A stretch of 5,465 nt of DNA from Chitinophagaceae bacterium (GTDB taxonomy: Bacteria > Bacteroidota > Bacteroidia > Chitinophagales > Chitinophagaceae). Shown here one piece after another: positions 1 to 5,465 of the stretch. Below the pieces are notes generated by a model. The model saw nothing but the letters and a program-made list of their open reading frames with translations, was not told where the DNA came from and ran no database searches. How positions within the stretch are numbered: position 1 is the stretch's first letter; every line of letters starts with the position of its first letter. The DNA is taken from assembly GCA_003132765.1 (NCBI GenBank), contig PKYU01000075.1, positions 1-5,465 of the forward strand, written 5' to 3'. The translations under genes were made by a program, and so were the position numbers.

Positions 1-719
1 TGAATGATATTAAAATGTACTATGCTATCTTTAATAAAGATGGGAAAGAACCGGTTATTCTGCTGCATGGCGGATTTGGTAGTTCGGATGACTGGGGTTT
101 TGAAGTACCTCTTTTATCCAAAACACACAAAGTAATCGTTGTTGACAGCCGGGGCCGGGGTCGAAGTACCATGTCGGACCAGCCACTTAGCTACAACTTA
201 ATGGCATCAGATATACTAAAACTTATGGATAACCTGAAAATTAAGAAGGCATCAATAGTTGGCTGGAGCGATGGAGGTATTATAGGACTCATTATGGCTA
301 TTCAACATCCTGAACGAGTTAATAAACTTTTTACCTTCGGCGCGAATTATAATCTTTCAGGTTATAAGACCGAACCGTTTGATTCTGCGTTGGCAGCCCG
401 TTATATGGCAAGGGTGCAGGCAAACTATCGTAAGCTTTCACCCACGCCTGATAACTTTTCAAGATTGAGCGAAGCTCTGGACAAAATGGATAGCACTGAA
501 CCGGACTTAAAACCTGCCCAAATTAAAACGATTAAAGCACCAACAATAATTGCATGCGGCCAATATGAACAGTTTATAAAACGAGAACATTTTGAGAATC
601 TTGCACATCTAATCCCAAATGCGAAACTCGTGATTCTATCCAATGTAAGCCATGGCGGTCCTTGGCAAGACCCAGGTCAATTTCACGAGGCTGTGATGAA
701 CTTACTTGATTTTAATTAA
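1..719 (+). CDS. alpha/beta-fold hydrolase, 5' end outside window
   Basis: Probable cytoplasmic serine hydrolase of the alpha/beta-fold superfamily; the substrate cannot be named. The first ATG is at 15, but the frame is open to the window edge and reads NDIKMYYAIF across it. That matches the usual beta-strand before the first conserved motif, so the true start, and possibly a signal peptide, lies upstream. Counting from the ATG at 15: the oxyanion-hole segment LLHGG is at residues 16-20, the strand-turn VVDSRGRGRS at 42-51, and the nucleophile elbow GWSDGG at 83-88 with Ser85. The base is His213 in SNVSHGG. The acid position (G-x-x-D in most members, here GQYEQF) carries Glu185 instead of Asp. 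The C-terminal 234 residues cover the whole catalytic core, so only a short N-terminal piece is missing. It ends with TAA at 717-719; no terminator is evident after it. The family is certain, the specific function unknown. Confidence 0.9.
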   Translation, partial: NDIKMYYAIFNKDGKEPVILLHGGFGSSDDWGFEVPLLSKTHKVIVVDSRGRGRSTMSDQPLSYNLMASDILKLMDNLKIKKASIVGWSDGGIIGLIMAIQHPERVNKLFTFGANYNLSGYKTEPFDSALAARYMARVQANYRKLSPTPDNFSRLSEALDKMDSTEPDLKPAQIKTIKAPTIIACGQYEQFIKREHFENLAHLIPNAKLVILSNVSHGGPWQDPGQFHEAVMNLLDFN

Positions 720-742
720 TGAAGTATCTGGGGAATTTATGA

Positions 743-919
743 TGGTCAGTTTTCTATGAATACTGCAATGTACACATAATTGCACCCTTTACCCCATATA
801 TACCTATTGATAAATTATTCCAGTCAATCCAATTTAAACCTTATGTCGAGACGGAAGGGAAACCAGTCATAAACAAGCCCGTACAATTTATTAAGTGGTT
901 TCAAACCAAAAAAGATTAA
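743..919 (+). pseudogene. start-less reading-frame remnant, family not recognised
   Basis: An open frame of about 58 codons runs from just after an in-frame TGA (740-742) to TAA at 917-919. It contains no in-frame ATG. The translation has protein-like composition, for example the stretch HIIAPFTPYIPIDKLFQSIQ followed by KPYVETEGKPVINKPVQFIK and ending WFQTKKD. It reads like the C-terminal end of a real protein rather than random frame, with balanced charged, aromatic and proline content. I do not recognise the family. The likeliest explanation is the surviving 3' end of a gene whose 5' part was deleted between the hydrolase and this point, during the rearrangements that also left the IS66 relic. 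It could also be chance. A decayed extension of the hydrolase transcript is unlikely because the hydrolase ends in a complete domain. Confidence 0.35.
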
Positions 920-932
920 AGATGATTTTAAG

Positions 933-956
933 GTATCCCTACGTCCAAGTACACCG
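933..956 (-). repeat. possible IS66-type terminal sequence
   Basis: About 20 bp beyond the transposase-relic stop codon, on the side where the element should end, is a sequence starting GTATCCCTACGTCCAAG on the + strand. IS66 elements generally begin and end with a GTA-type terminus close to the tnpC stop codon, and the position fits. No matching inverted copy is found on the other side (1250-1432), and no 8-bp target duplication could be identified, so the opposite end appears lost. This rests on position and a weak match only. Confidence 0.25.
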
Positions 957-976
957 AAAAATAGTAATATAGTTCT

Positions 977-1325
977 TTAATTTTGCGGTTGGCTCTTGGT
1001 GATGAGTTCCCAGTTGTTTGGCAATAGTTCTGCAATTTTATTTATGGGATAATTATTGATGCGTTGCAAAACATCCCTAAGCCAGATGAAGGGATTGATG
1101 CCGTGCAGTTTGCAGGTGCCCATCAGAGAGTAGAGCATGGCGCTGAGTTTGACTGTTACCTGGCGGATTCAGTACGCAATCCTTTGCGTAATGGCTGAGC
1201 CGTTCCCAGCGTCCGATTAGCTTCCAGTTCCTGGAGTCTATCATATTCCACTACCTTTATTCTACTGCCGTTTGGCCTTTGGCTTTAACACTCTTTTTCA
1301 CTTCGAAAAAGTTTTTTTGGTCAAA
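977..1325 (-). pseudogene. decayed IS66-family transposase (TnpC) relic
   Basis: Three collinear blocks on the minus strand resemble successive parts of the C-terminal half of an IS66 TnpC transposase. The last block is clearest. From an ATG at 1138 to TAA at 977-979, 53 codons contain GTCKLHGINPFIWLRDVLQR and IAELLPNNW, the hallmark IS66 C-terminus. Before it, another frame (1250 down to 1140) reads NWKLIGRWERLSHYAKD. This fits the segment that precedes the conserved IDNN...E catalytic region, and GNSQTQR follows it, fitting the start of the C-terminal part. The roughly 25 residues normally between them, including the catalytic Glu, are missing, and a frameshift near 1139 is needed to reach the last block. 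Still earlier, 1325-1260 reads FFEVKKSVKAKGQTAVE, stopped by TAA at 1257-1259 and TAG at 1251-1253; it could be the His-Ala-Arg-Arg-Lys-Phe region. The relic cannot produce an active transposase. The last block is near certain, the middle probable, the first tentative. Confidence 0.85.
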
Positions 1326-1432
1326 CTAAGGAAGATTTCATTGCTACAATAATCTATATCAATGACCTATTGGATTGCCAAAATATTGCATCAAAAATTA
1401 TTTGATTGGAGTATTTGAAAGTAGAAGGTAGC

Positions 1433-2659
1433 CTAAATTATGTCTTTAAATGCAGTCAGCGCTTTGGCAGCTTGTTTCTTAAAGTCATCCTCAAATCCTG
1501 CCAAATAATTCTGGGTCGTTTTAACATTACTATGTCCCAACGCCTCACTAATGAATTCCGTGCTTGCACCGCTCCGAAGAAGAATCGTTGCAAAACTATG
1601 GCGAGCCGAATAAGTTGTTATATGGCTTTTGATTCCCAATTCTGCAGCAATCTTTTTCATATTTTTATTTATTAACGCAGTAAGTAATTGTATTAATTCT
1701 CTTTCTCTTACTGCCGTTAATCCTTTTCTTAGGATATTGAAAATATAGGTTTGTTCGGTCTGCCTAGGATTTCCATATTTCTTAATAATATGTTTCGCAT
1801 CCTCGCATAGCGAGACTCTTATAGCCTCAACTTTTCTTTTAGTATGAGCAGTTTTGGCCCTCTCGAATTCCAAAATATCCTCCTTTATATTTTCATATTT
1901 CAGCAGACACATGTCTTTCACATTTATTCCATTGCATAAGTACATGAAAAACCAAAAGTCCCTGGCCTTCTCTTGCATTAAACCATCAGGAGGTTTAAAA
2001 TAATAAAGTTGTGAAATCTCGTGCAACGTCAGAGCTTTCTTTGTGTTATTTCCAAAAGGAATTTGAAACTTCTTTTTGCCGAAAGGATATATTTCCTTTG
2101 ACAGAGTCCCTTCAGCAATTCCATTATTGAAAATTGTGCGCAGGGTTCGTAAGTATATGCTAATAGTTGTAACACTTCTTTTTTGCATTAGCATCCATTT
2201 CTCGAACTTTTTCAAAAAATCCGGAGTGACATCTGCAAACTTAATCTCTGGCGCAAATTTATTAATGCTTCTGGCTGCGCATTCGTACGATACTGCGGTA
2301 CCAATATTATCGGACGCCCTTAATTCTTCGGTATAGATTTGGTACACTTCATTTACCGTGTTATTCGCAGAGCGGTTATGCAGGAAATACCTTTCAAAGG
2401 TGTCCCATGTAAATACCGGTAAATCCTCGATGATTTGAAGCGCTTTCCTTTCAGCGGCCTGCAAATCCATCGAAATTTCTTTGTGTTGGTGACGTGGTTT
2501 GCTTCCTTGTGTCTTCTCGAAATCTGAAGGAGAGAGTGAACAGGTAGTAGGATAATATTTTCTCTTCTTATTGAAAGTTATCCTTATGGACACCGCGCAT
2601 AATCCACCTTTTCCCGGATGGTACTTATCAATGAATATGGAAACTTTAGGGCTGGCCAC
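1433..2659 (-). CDS. tyrosine recombinase / phage-type integrase (Bacteroidota type)
   Basis: Site-specific recombinase expected to integrate or excise a mobile element by tyrosine chemistry. The 408 residues show the three-part layout of Bacteroidota integrases. An N-terminal arm-binding domain (about 1-95) contains VSIRITFNKKRKYYPTTCS. A SAM-like core-binding domain (about 100-200) contains ISIYLRTLRTIFNNGI. The catalytic domain is about 205-395. Catalytic features: Lys269 in ERAKT, Arg353-His354 in TTYSARHSFAT, His376 in LGHSNVKTT, and the nucleophile Tyr385 in TQNYL. Two positions differ from the textbook set. Arg I is replaced by Asn245 (GINVKDM), and the first His of HxxR is Tyr350; I believe both occur in this subfamily. 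The start is GTG (2657-2659), because an in-frame TAA lies two codons upstream and the next Met is residue 64. The gene is complete and appears undamaged, unlike its surroundings. No excisionase, relaxase or phage gene accompanies it. Confidence 0.95.
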   Translation of the reverse strand: MASPKVSIFIDKYHPGKGGLCAVSIRITFNKKRKYYPTTCSLSPSDFEKTQGSKPRHQHKEISMDLQAAERKALQIIEDLPVFTWDTFERYFLHNRSANNTVNEVYQIYTEELRASDNIGTAVSYECAARSINKFAPEIKFADVTPDFLKKFEKWMLMQKRSVTTISIYLRTLRTIFNNGIAEGTLSKEIYPFGKKKFQIPFGNNTKKALTLHEISQLYYFKPPDGLMQEKARDFWFFMYLCNGINVKDMCLLKYENIKEDILEFERAKTAHTKRKVEAIRVSLCEDAKHIIKKYGNPRQTEQTYIFNILRKGLTAVRERELIQLLTALINKNMKKIAAELGIKSHITTYSARHSFATILLRSGASTEFISEALGHSNVKTTQNYLAGFEDDFKKQAAKALTAFKDII

Positions 2660-2692
2660 GCTTTAAGTTACATCCGTATTAGTATACTATCT

Positions 2693-2714
2693 CCGTCACC
2701 TTTCCGTCACCTTT
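2693..2714. repeat. perfect 11-bp tandem direct repeat upstream of integrase
   Basis: CCGTCACCTTT occurs twice head to tail with no spacer (2693-2703 and 2704-2714). The repeat begins 34 bp upstream of the integrase GTG start. Directly repeated short sites beside a tyrosine-integrase gene are the usual form of arm-type integrase-binding or regulatory sites; assigning that role here is inference. No further copies were noticed elsewhere in the window. Confidence 0.6.
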
Positions 2715-2811
2715 TGGCTCCAAATCGCCGCCGAATTTATCAAAGGATAAAAGATTGAAGACAATAGGATTCAATACTGGTGAGGATTTAAGTCCATAAT
2801 TTTAAACTTAT

Positions 2812-2819
2812 TATATTTG
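2812..2819 (+). promoter_or_regulatory. Bacteroidota -7 promoter element for the GNAT gene
   Basis: TATATTTG matches the Bacteroidota -7 consensus TAnnTTTG exactly. It lies 18 bp before the ATG at 2838, giving a predicted 5' leader of about 10-12 nt. A -33 TTTG element is not clear; the nearest candidate is TTTA at 2787-2790. The in-frame TTG at 2817-2819 sits inside this box, which argues against translation starting there. Confidence 0.45.
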
Positions 2820-2837
2820 GGAAAAATATGGCATTAT

Positions 2838-3281
2838 ATGCCTATAAAACAGATAGATTACGGGACAACTGAATATAAACAAATGATAGATTTGCGCTAT
2901 GAAATATTACGTAAACCACTGCATCTTTCATTTGGGAACGAAGAACTTGCCCAAGAAAAAGAGGACATACTTATTGGAGCATTTGAAGAAGAAAAAATGT
3001 TAGGATGCTGCATGCTGACAAAGATTGACAAACAAAGTGTCCGTCTTCGCCAAATGGCAGTGCAGAACAATTTGCAGGGAAAAGGTATAGGAGCTTCCAT
3101 GATGAATTTTGCTGAAAATGTAGCGAGAGATGCCGGTTATAAAAAATTGATTATGCATGCCCGAAAATCCGCAGTAGGATTTTATGAAAAATTCGGGTAT
3201 AGAATCTCGGGTAATGAATTTATAGAGGTTTCAATTCCACATATGGTGATGGAAAAAAAATTAGATCACATCCAAACCTAA
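2838..3281 (+). CDS. GNAT-family N-acetyltransferase
   Basis: Cytoplasmic acetyl-CoA-dependent acyltransferase of the GNAT fold, 147 residues; the acceptor is unknown. Motif A spans about residues 68-95. The strand VRLRQMAV leads into the pyrophosphate loop QGKGIG (80-85), which is the Q/R-x-x-G-x-G signature. Motif B is SAVGFYEKFGY (111-121). The tail NEFIEVSIPHMVMEKKL resembles the ending of ElaA/YjcF-like GNATs (FxEVxIPHxxM), so I would place it near that subfamily without naming a substrate. The start is the ATG at 2838. An upstream in-frame TTG at 2817 would add seven residues but falls inside the predicted promoter box, and translation from MPIKQIDYG fits the first beta-strand. No Shine-Dalgarno is seen, which is normal for the phylum. 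The stop codon is 2 bp from that of the convergent YcxB-like gene. Confidence 0.9.
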   Translation: MPIKQIDYGTTEYKQMIDLRYEILRKPLHLSFGNEELAQEKEDILIGAFEEEKMLGCCMLTKIDKQSVRLRQMAVQNNLQGKGIGASMMNFAENVARDAGYKKLIMHARKSAVGFYEKFGYRISGNEFIEVSIPHMVMEKKLDHIQT

Positions 3282-3283
3282 AT

Positions 3284-3802
3284 TTATTTAAAAAGTTTTT
3301 TTTGATTAGCATTTTGATTGTCCGACTTTAAAATAATCTTTTCTTTCAAAAACTTTCTCACCTCACTTATCTGATTTTTTTCAAAGGCATCTTTTGGGAT
3401 AATAAAAAAGGACCTGCTGTCAAAATACAAATGGAAAAAATATGGACTCTCCATCATGGTGCTGAAGGCCTTCCATGGCCAGGTTCTGCTACCGCGATCA
3501 TTTTCAATAAACATATGTTGAGGTTCAAGACTTACTCTCAGCTGGTCTTTAAATGTTGAAGATTTTCGATAAATGATATTAGGTAATACATACCAGAAGG
3601 AAATCATTAGACTGAACCACAAAAAAGAACTACCCAAAAAAGCATAGGCTGTTACTTTATTGAAAAAGTATAATGTAGCAGCTACGATAGCAAATACATT
3701 TACCAGTATCATCATAATTTTAATTTCACGCCGGGTAATAAAGTGGTAGCGTAATGCCTGTAAAACGTGCGGTTTGCTATACTTAAAAAAGGAGGATGTC
3801 AT
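3284..3802 (-). CDS. YcxB-like membrane protein, function unknown
   Basis: A 172-residue protein with two predicted transmembrane helices close together: about residues 29-48 (MMILVNVFAIVAATLYFF) and 54-75 (AFLGSSFLWFSLMISFWYVL). A soluble C-terminal domain follows. That domain has the look of the YcxB-like C-terminal fold: NDRGSRTWPWKAFSTMMESP (about 101-120), then FFHLYFDSRSFFIIPKDAF (122-140) and a final charged helix. This family is small, widespread and without an assigned biochemical role; it sits in the inner membrane with the domain probably cytoplasmic. The ATG at 3802 is favoured because the N-terminus (FKYSKPHVLQALRYHF) looks like the start of the family. A promoter lies almost directly on this start. 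The tail after residue 158 is Asn/Lys-rich and looks unstructured. The family is assigned from pattern memory, so treat the name as probable. Confidence 0.8.
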   Translation of the reverse strand: MTSSFFKYSKPHVLQALRYHFITRREIKIMMILVNVFAIVAATLYFFNKVTAYAFLGSSFLWFSLMISFWYVLPNIIYRKSSTFKDQLRVSLEPQHMFIENDRGSRTWPWKAFSTMMESPYFFHLYFDSRSFFIIPKDAFEKNQISEVRKFLKEKIILKSDNQNANQKKLFK

Positions 3803-3807
3803 TAAAA

Positions 3808-3838
3808 CAAATGTACGATGTACTATTAAAGGACAAAA
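3808..3838 (-). promoter_or_regulatory. Bacteroidota-type promoter of the YcxB-like gene
   Basis: On the minus strand, TTTTG (3838-3834) is followed by 18 bp and then TACATTTG (3815-3808). This is an exact TAnnTTTG -7 box with a -33 TTTG element at a suitable distance. The -7 box ends only 5 bp before the ATG (3802-3800). Transcription would therefore begin at or next to the start codon, giving a leaderless or nearly leaderless mRNA. Confidence 0.6.
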
Positions 3839-3931
3839 GATTTATTGAAGATTATATTTTTTAAGCTCCTGCTATTGAAATATTATTTGCCTGAACTTCG
3901 GATGCGGTTATTATTTGTGCATCCAAAAAAA

Positions 3932-4663
3932 TTATTGCTGAGGGTTAGTCGGGGAATTCTGATCTAAAATTTTCACTTCAGTTCTCCTGTTCTTTTGCCT
4001 TCCTTCCTCCGTGCTATTATCCTCTATTGGATCCTCTACCCCATACCCTTTCGCTTCAAGCCGGTCGTTACTGATCCCCTTTGCTATCAAATAAGTAACT
4101 ATAGATTTCGCCCTTTCAAGTGAAAGCTGAATATTTTTTTCATTGCTTCCTACATTATCAGTATATCCTCCTATTTCTATACGCTCACTGGGTTTCCGCT
4201 TTAAGTAATCAACCAGGTCATCCAGCGTTGAATAAGATCCTGCCCTCAACTTAGCCTTACCAAAATCAAATTCCACATTATCCAGGACAAAAGTTTTTGG
4301 CGGATCAAACTCAAGATTTACCATAAAGGGGTTTTTATAATAGGAATTGGGACCCAATGCAGGAATATCAAGAACATTTACACTCGTGGAATCCTTAAAG
4401 CCTAAAATAAAAATATCATATTTATCGCCGTTAGGCAGCCGGGTTGAAAATTTGCCTGTTGAATCGCTTATAGCCTGGTATTCATTATTGTTTTTCTGAC
4501 TTCTGAAAATTACCAATTCATTATTCTGTGGCTGGCTTGTGGTCATATTAATTACAGTTCCTTCAATCTTTGCATCTTTAGGGAGATTTATAACCTGGGT
4601 AGTTTGTGATTTAACGCTTATGAAAAGAAGTGAAAACAGAAAAAGAAAACAGTAAGGTTTCAT
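3932..4663 (-). CDS. secreted OmpA-family C-terminal domain protein
   Basis: A 243-residue exported envelope protein that should anchor to peptidoglycan. The N-terminus MKPYCFLFLFSLLFISVKSQ is a signal peptide with probable cleavage near residue 19. No lipobox is seen, since the only early Cys is at residue 5, before the hydrophobic core. Residues 30-118 (EGTVINMTTSQP, then AISDSTGKFSTRLPNGDKYD) resemble a carboxypeptidase-regulatory/CNA-B-like beta-sandwich. The OmpA domain runs from about 124 to 232: LDNVEFDFGKAKL, GGYTDNVGSN with Asp169, SLERAKSIV with Arg184, and the closing KNRRTEVKIL. Asp169 and Arg184 correspond to the diaminopimelate-binding pair of OmpA domains. The start is the ATG at 4661-4663. 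A longer reading from GTG at 4723 would put 20 unrelated residues before the signal peptide. There is no beta-barrel, so this is not a classical OmpA porin. The upstream 193 bp holds the nrdJ terminator and must hold this gene's promoter, but no good TAnnTTTG was found (only TAAGTTTA at 4697-4690). Confidence 0.9.
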   Translation of the reverse strand: MKPYCFLFLFSLLFISVKSQTTQVINLPKDAKIEGTVINMTTSQPQNNELVIFRSQKNNNEYQAISDSTGKFSTRLPNGDKYDIFILGFKDSTSVNVLDIPALGPNSYYKNPFMVNLEFDPPKTFVLDNVEFDFGKAKLRAGSYSTLDDLVDYLKRKPSERIEIGGYTDNVGSNEKNIQLSLERAKSIVTYLIAKGISNDRLEAKGYGVEDPIEDNSTEEGRQKNRRTEVKILDQNSPTNPQQ

Positions 4664-4802
4664 AAAATTAGATTTATAGAATATTGACCTAAACTTAATA
4701 AAATTACCCGAAAATATCTTCACTTCAATAACGTATGAACTAAGTTATTAATTGTCTGATCCTTTTGCCCACTAATTGCTTAGCAAGAAAATCCTTAAAG
4801 CC

Positions 4803-4833
4803 AAAAAGCCACCCGATTAAGAGTGGCCTTTTT
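4803..4833 (-). terminator. intrinsic terminator of nrdJ
   Basis: The hairpin stem is GCCAC (4808-4812) pairing with GTGGC (4823-4827) across a 10-nt loop. It is flanked by A5 on the left and by C plus T5 on the right. Read on the minus strand it ends in TTTTT and begins about 24 nt after the nrdJ stop codon. The near symmetry (A tract and T tract) means it could also stop transcription from the other side, but no + strand gene leads into it. Confidence 0.75.
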
Positions 4834-4856
4834 AATGCTTGTGGTCAAAATAATAT

Positions 4857-5465
4857 TTAGCTGCATCCCATGCTGTTTCCGCAATTCAAACATTTATAGC
4901 AAGTGCCGCTGCGAATGGTAATATGTCCGCAGGTATTACAGGCAGGTGCATCACTCTGCATATTTTTAGCAGCTGAGTTTATAGCATCATACCCATTGCT
5001 TACTTTTTTAGTATGTTCAGTCCGGTGAGGTTTTACCGATTGCGGCTTATTATTAGTTGAGCCAATTACTCTCACTTCGCTTAACTCTGGAACACGATCT
5101 CCAATAGTAGGTTTGTTTTCATCCCAGGTTTCATTTCCCAAATTTTCTACTTCAGGTTTATCCAATACATGAACCAAATCGTTCCTGCCCAGGTATTCAT
5201 ATGCCAGGGAGCGGAACATAAAATCGATAATAGAGGTAGTTGTTTTAATGTTGGGATGATCGACCATTCCAGATGGTTCAAACCTTGTGAAAACAAATTT
5301 TTCAACAAACTCTTCCAAAGGAACTCCATATTGGAGGCCGATAGAAATGGCAATAGCAAAACAGTTCAACATGCTACGCATTGTCGCGCCTTCCTTTGCC
5401 ATATCAATAAAAATTTCACCGAGCGTACCATCGCCATATTCACCTGTTCTCAGGAACAATGCTTT
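4857..5465 (-). CDS. nrdJ: adenosylcobalamin-dependent (class II) ribonucleotide reductase, C-terminal part
   Basis: The C-terminal ~200 residues of a B12-dependent ribonucleoside-diphosphate reductase, which makes deoxyribonucleotides in the cytoplasm. The frame is open through the window edge (it reads [13 protein letters not shown]), so most of the protein, including the radical-chemistry barrel, lies to the right. Counting from the Phe-Leu-Arg segment (TTG codon at 5459 as residue 1), residues 2-92 form the TSCPD-type domain: [20 protein letters not shown], then [16 protein letters not shown] and [13 protein letters not shown]. Residues about 104-170 are a polar linker. The tail is a Cys-rich module: Cys174 and Cys177 in CNTCGH, Cys187, Cys190 and Cys193 in CYKCLNCG, ending GNSMGCS with Cys199. 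In this family these tail cysteines form a zinc ribbon and probably the redox pair that re-reduces the active site. An intrinsic terminator follows the TAA. Family assignment is firm; the symbol follows usual naming for class II enzymes. Confidence 0.95.
   Translation of the reverse strand, partial: KALFLRTGEYGDGTLGEIFIDMAKEGATMRSMLNCFAIAISIGLQYGVPLEEFVEKFVFTRFEPSGMVDHPNIKTTTSIIDFMFRSLAYEYLGRNDLVHVLDKPEVENLGNETWDENKPTIGDRVPELSEVRVIGSTNNKPQSVKPHRTEHTKKVSNGYDAINSAAKNMQSDAPACNTCGHITIRSGTCYKCLNCGNSMGCS

Larger units (their letters stand above)
720..1432. other. gene-poor decayed stretch between hydrolase and integrase
   Basis: There is no intact gene in these 713 bases. The stretch holds the start-less remnant at 743-919 (+), the possible IS end at 933-956 and the IS66 relic at 977-1325 (-). 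The remaining 1326-1432 is AT-rich and I see no gene, tRNA, repeat or clear regulatory signal in it. It is the region immediately downstream of the integrase stop codon. The content is that of a site which took successive insertions and deletions. Confidence 0.7.

Noticed and set aside
425..643. Minus-strand open frame inside the hydrolase gene
   Set aside because: It is antisense to a well-supported coding region and its translation has no recognisable domain.
1293..1318. Hairpin CTTTTTC/GAAAAAG followed by seven T on the + strand, terminator-like
   Set aside because: The stem is almost all A-T, there is no + strand gene leading into it, and the bases are explained by the FFEVKKS codons of the IS66 relic read on the other strand.
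1406..2336. Plus-strand open frames at 1406-1675 and 2076-2336
   Set aside because: Both are antisense shadows of the integrase, which has full catalytic motifs.
700..2810. Search for att direct repeats or a tRNA target flanking the integrase region
   Set aside because: Only short AT-rich similarities were seen (for example AAAAGATTAAAG-like strings near 910 and 2750), no better than chance in such DNA, and no tRNA.
2897..3100. Minus-strand open frame inside the GNAT gene
   Set aside because: It is a shadow frame of a gene with clear GNAT motifs.
3290..3303. AAAAAG followed by eight T beyond the GNAT stop codon, possible terminator
   Set aside because: There is no GC-rich stem, and the run is part of the Lys-Leu-Phe-Lys end of the YcxB-like gene.
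3900..3924. Inverted repeat GGATGC/GCATCC just after the OmpA-like gene stop codon
   Set aside because: In the direction of that gene the T run precedes the hairpin instead of following it, so it is not a standard intrinsic terminator; six base pairs may be chance.
4664..4723. 20-residue N-terminal extension of the OmpA-like protein from GTG at 4723
   Set aside because: It would place non-conserved residues ahead of a complete signal peptide that starts at the ATG at 4663.
5147..5359. Minus-strand open frame in another frame inside nrdJ
   Set aside because: It overlaps the strongly supported RNR frame on the same strand.

Overview
The window looks like chromosomal DNA of a Bacteroidota bacterium, most likely from the Chitinophagaceae/Sphingobacteriia side. 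This is judged from the style of the proteins and from low-GC DNA. Two promoter-like sites match the Bacteroidota -7 consensus TAnnTTTG. The integrase has the architecture common in this phylum, and the RNR has the C-terminal tail typical of adenosylcobalamin-dependent enzymes. No species assignment is possible from sequence reading alone.

Layout, left to right. (1) 1-719 (+): an alpha/beta-fold hydrolase whose 5' end lies outside the window. (2) 720-1432: a decayed stretch with no intact gene. It holds a start-less reading-frame remnant (743-919, +) and a broken IS66-type transposase (977-1325, -). A possible IS66 terminal sequence lies just past the transposase 3' end. (3) 1433-2659 (-): an intact tyrosine recombinase of the Bacteroidota integrase type. 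A perfect 11-bp tandem repeat (2693-2714) lies just upstream of it. Regions 2 and 3 together look like what remains of a mobile element inserted among housekeeping-type genes. No cargo genes, tRNA or convincing att repeats are visible. (4) 2838-3281 (+): a small GNAT acetyltransferase. It converges, with only 2 bp between stop codons, on a two-TM YcxB-like membrane protein (3284-3802, -). (5) 3932-4663 (-): a secreted protein with an OmpA-like peptidoglycan-binding C-terminus. (6) 4857-5465 (-): the C-terminal part of a class II (B12-dependent) ribonucleotide reductase, followed by an intrinsic terminator (4803-4833).

The genes do not form one pathway. From the spacing, the minus-strand genes on the right appear to be separate transcription units: nrdJ has its own terminator and the YcxB-like gene has its own promoter. 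Three starts deserve correction relative to a longest-ORF reading: the GNAT gene at 2838, the OmpA-like gene at 4663, and the hydrolase, which begins upstream of the window. I did not find convincing evidence of a wholly new system. The points most worth a second look are the promoter that would make the YcxB-like mRNA leaderless, the solo integrase with its tandem repeat, and the layered IS66 relic.
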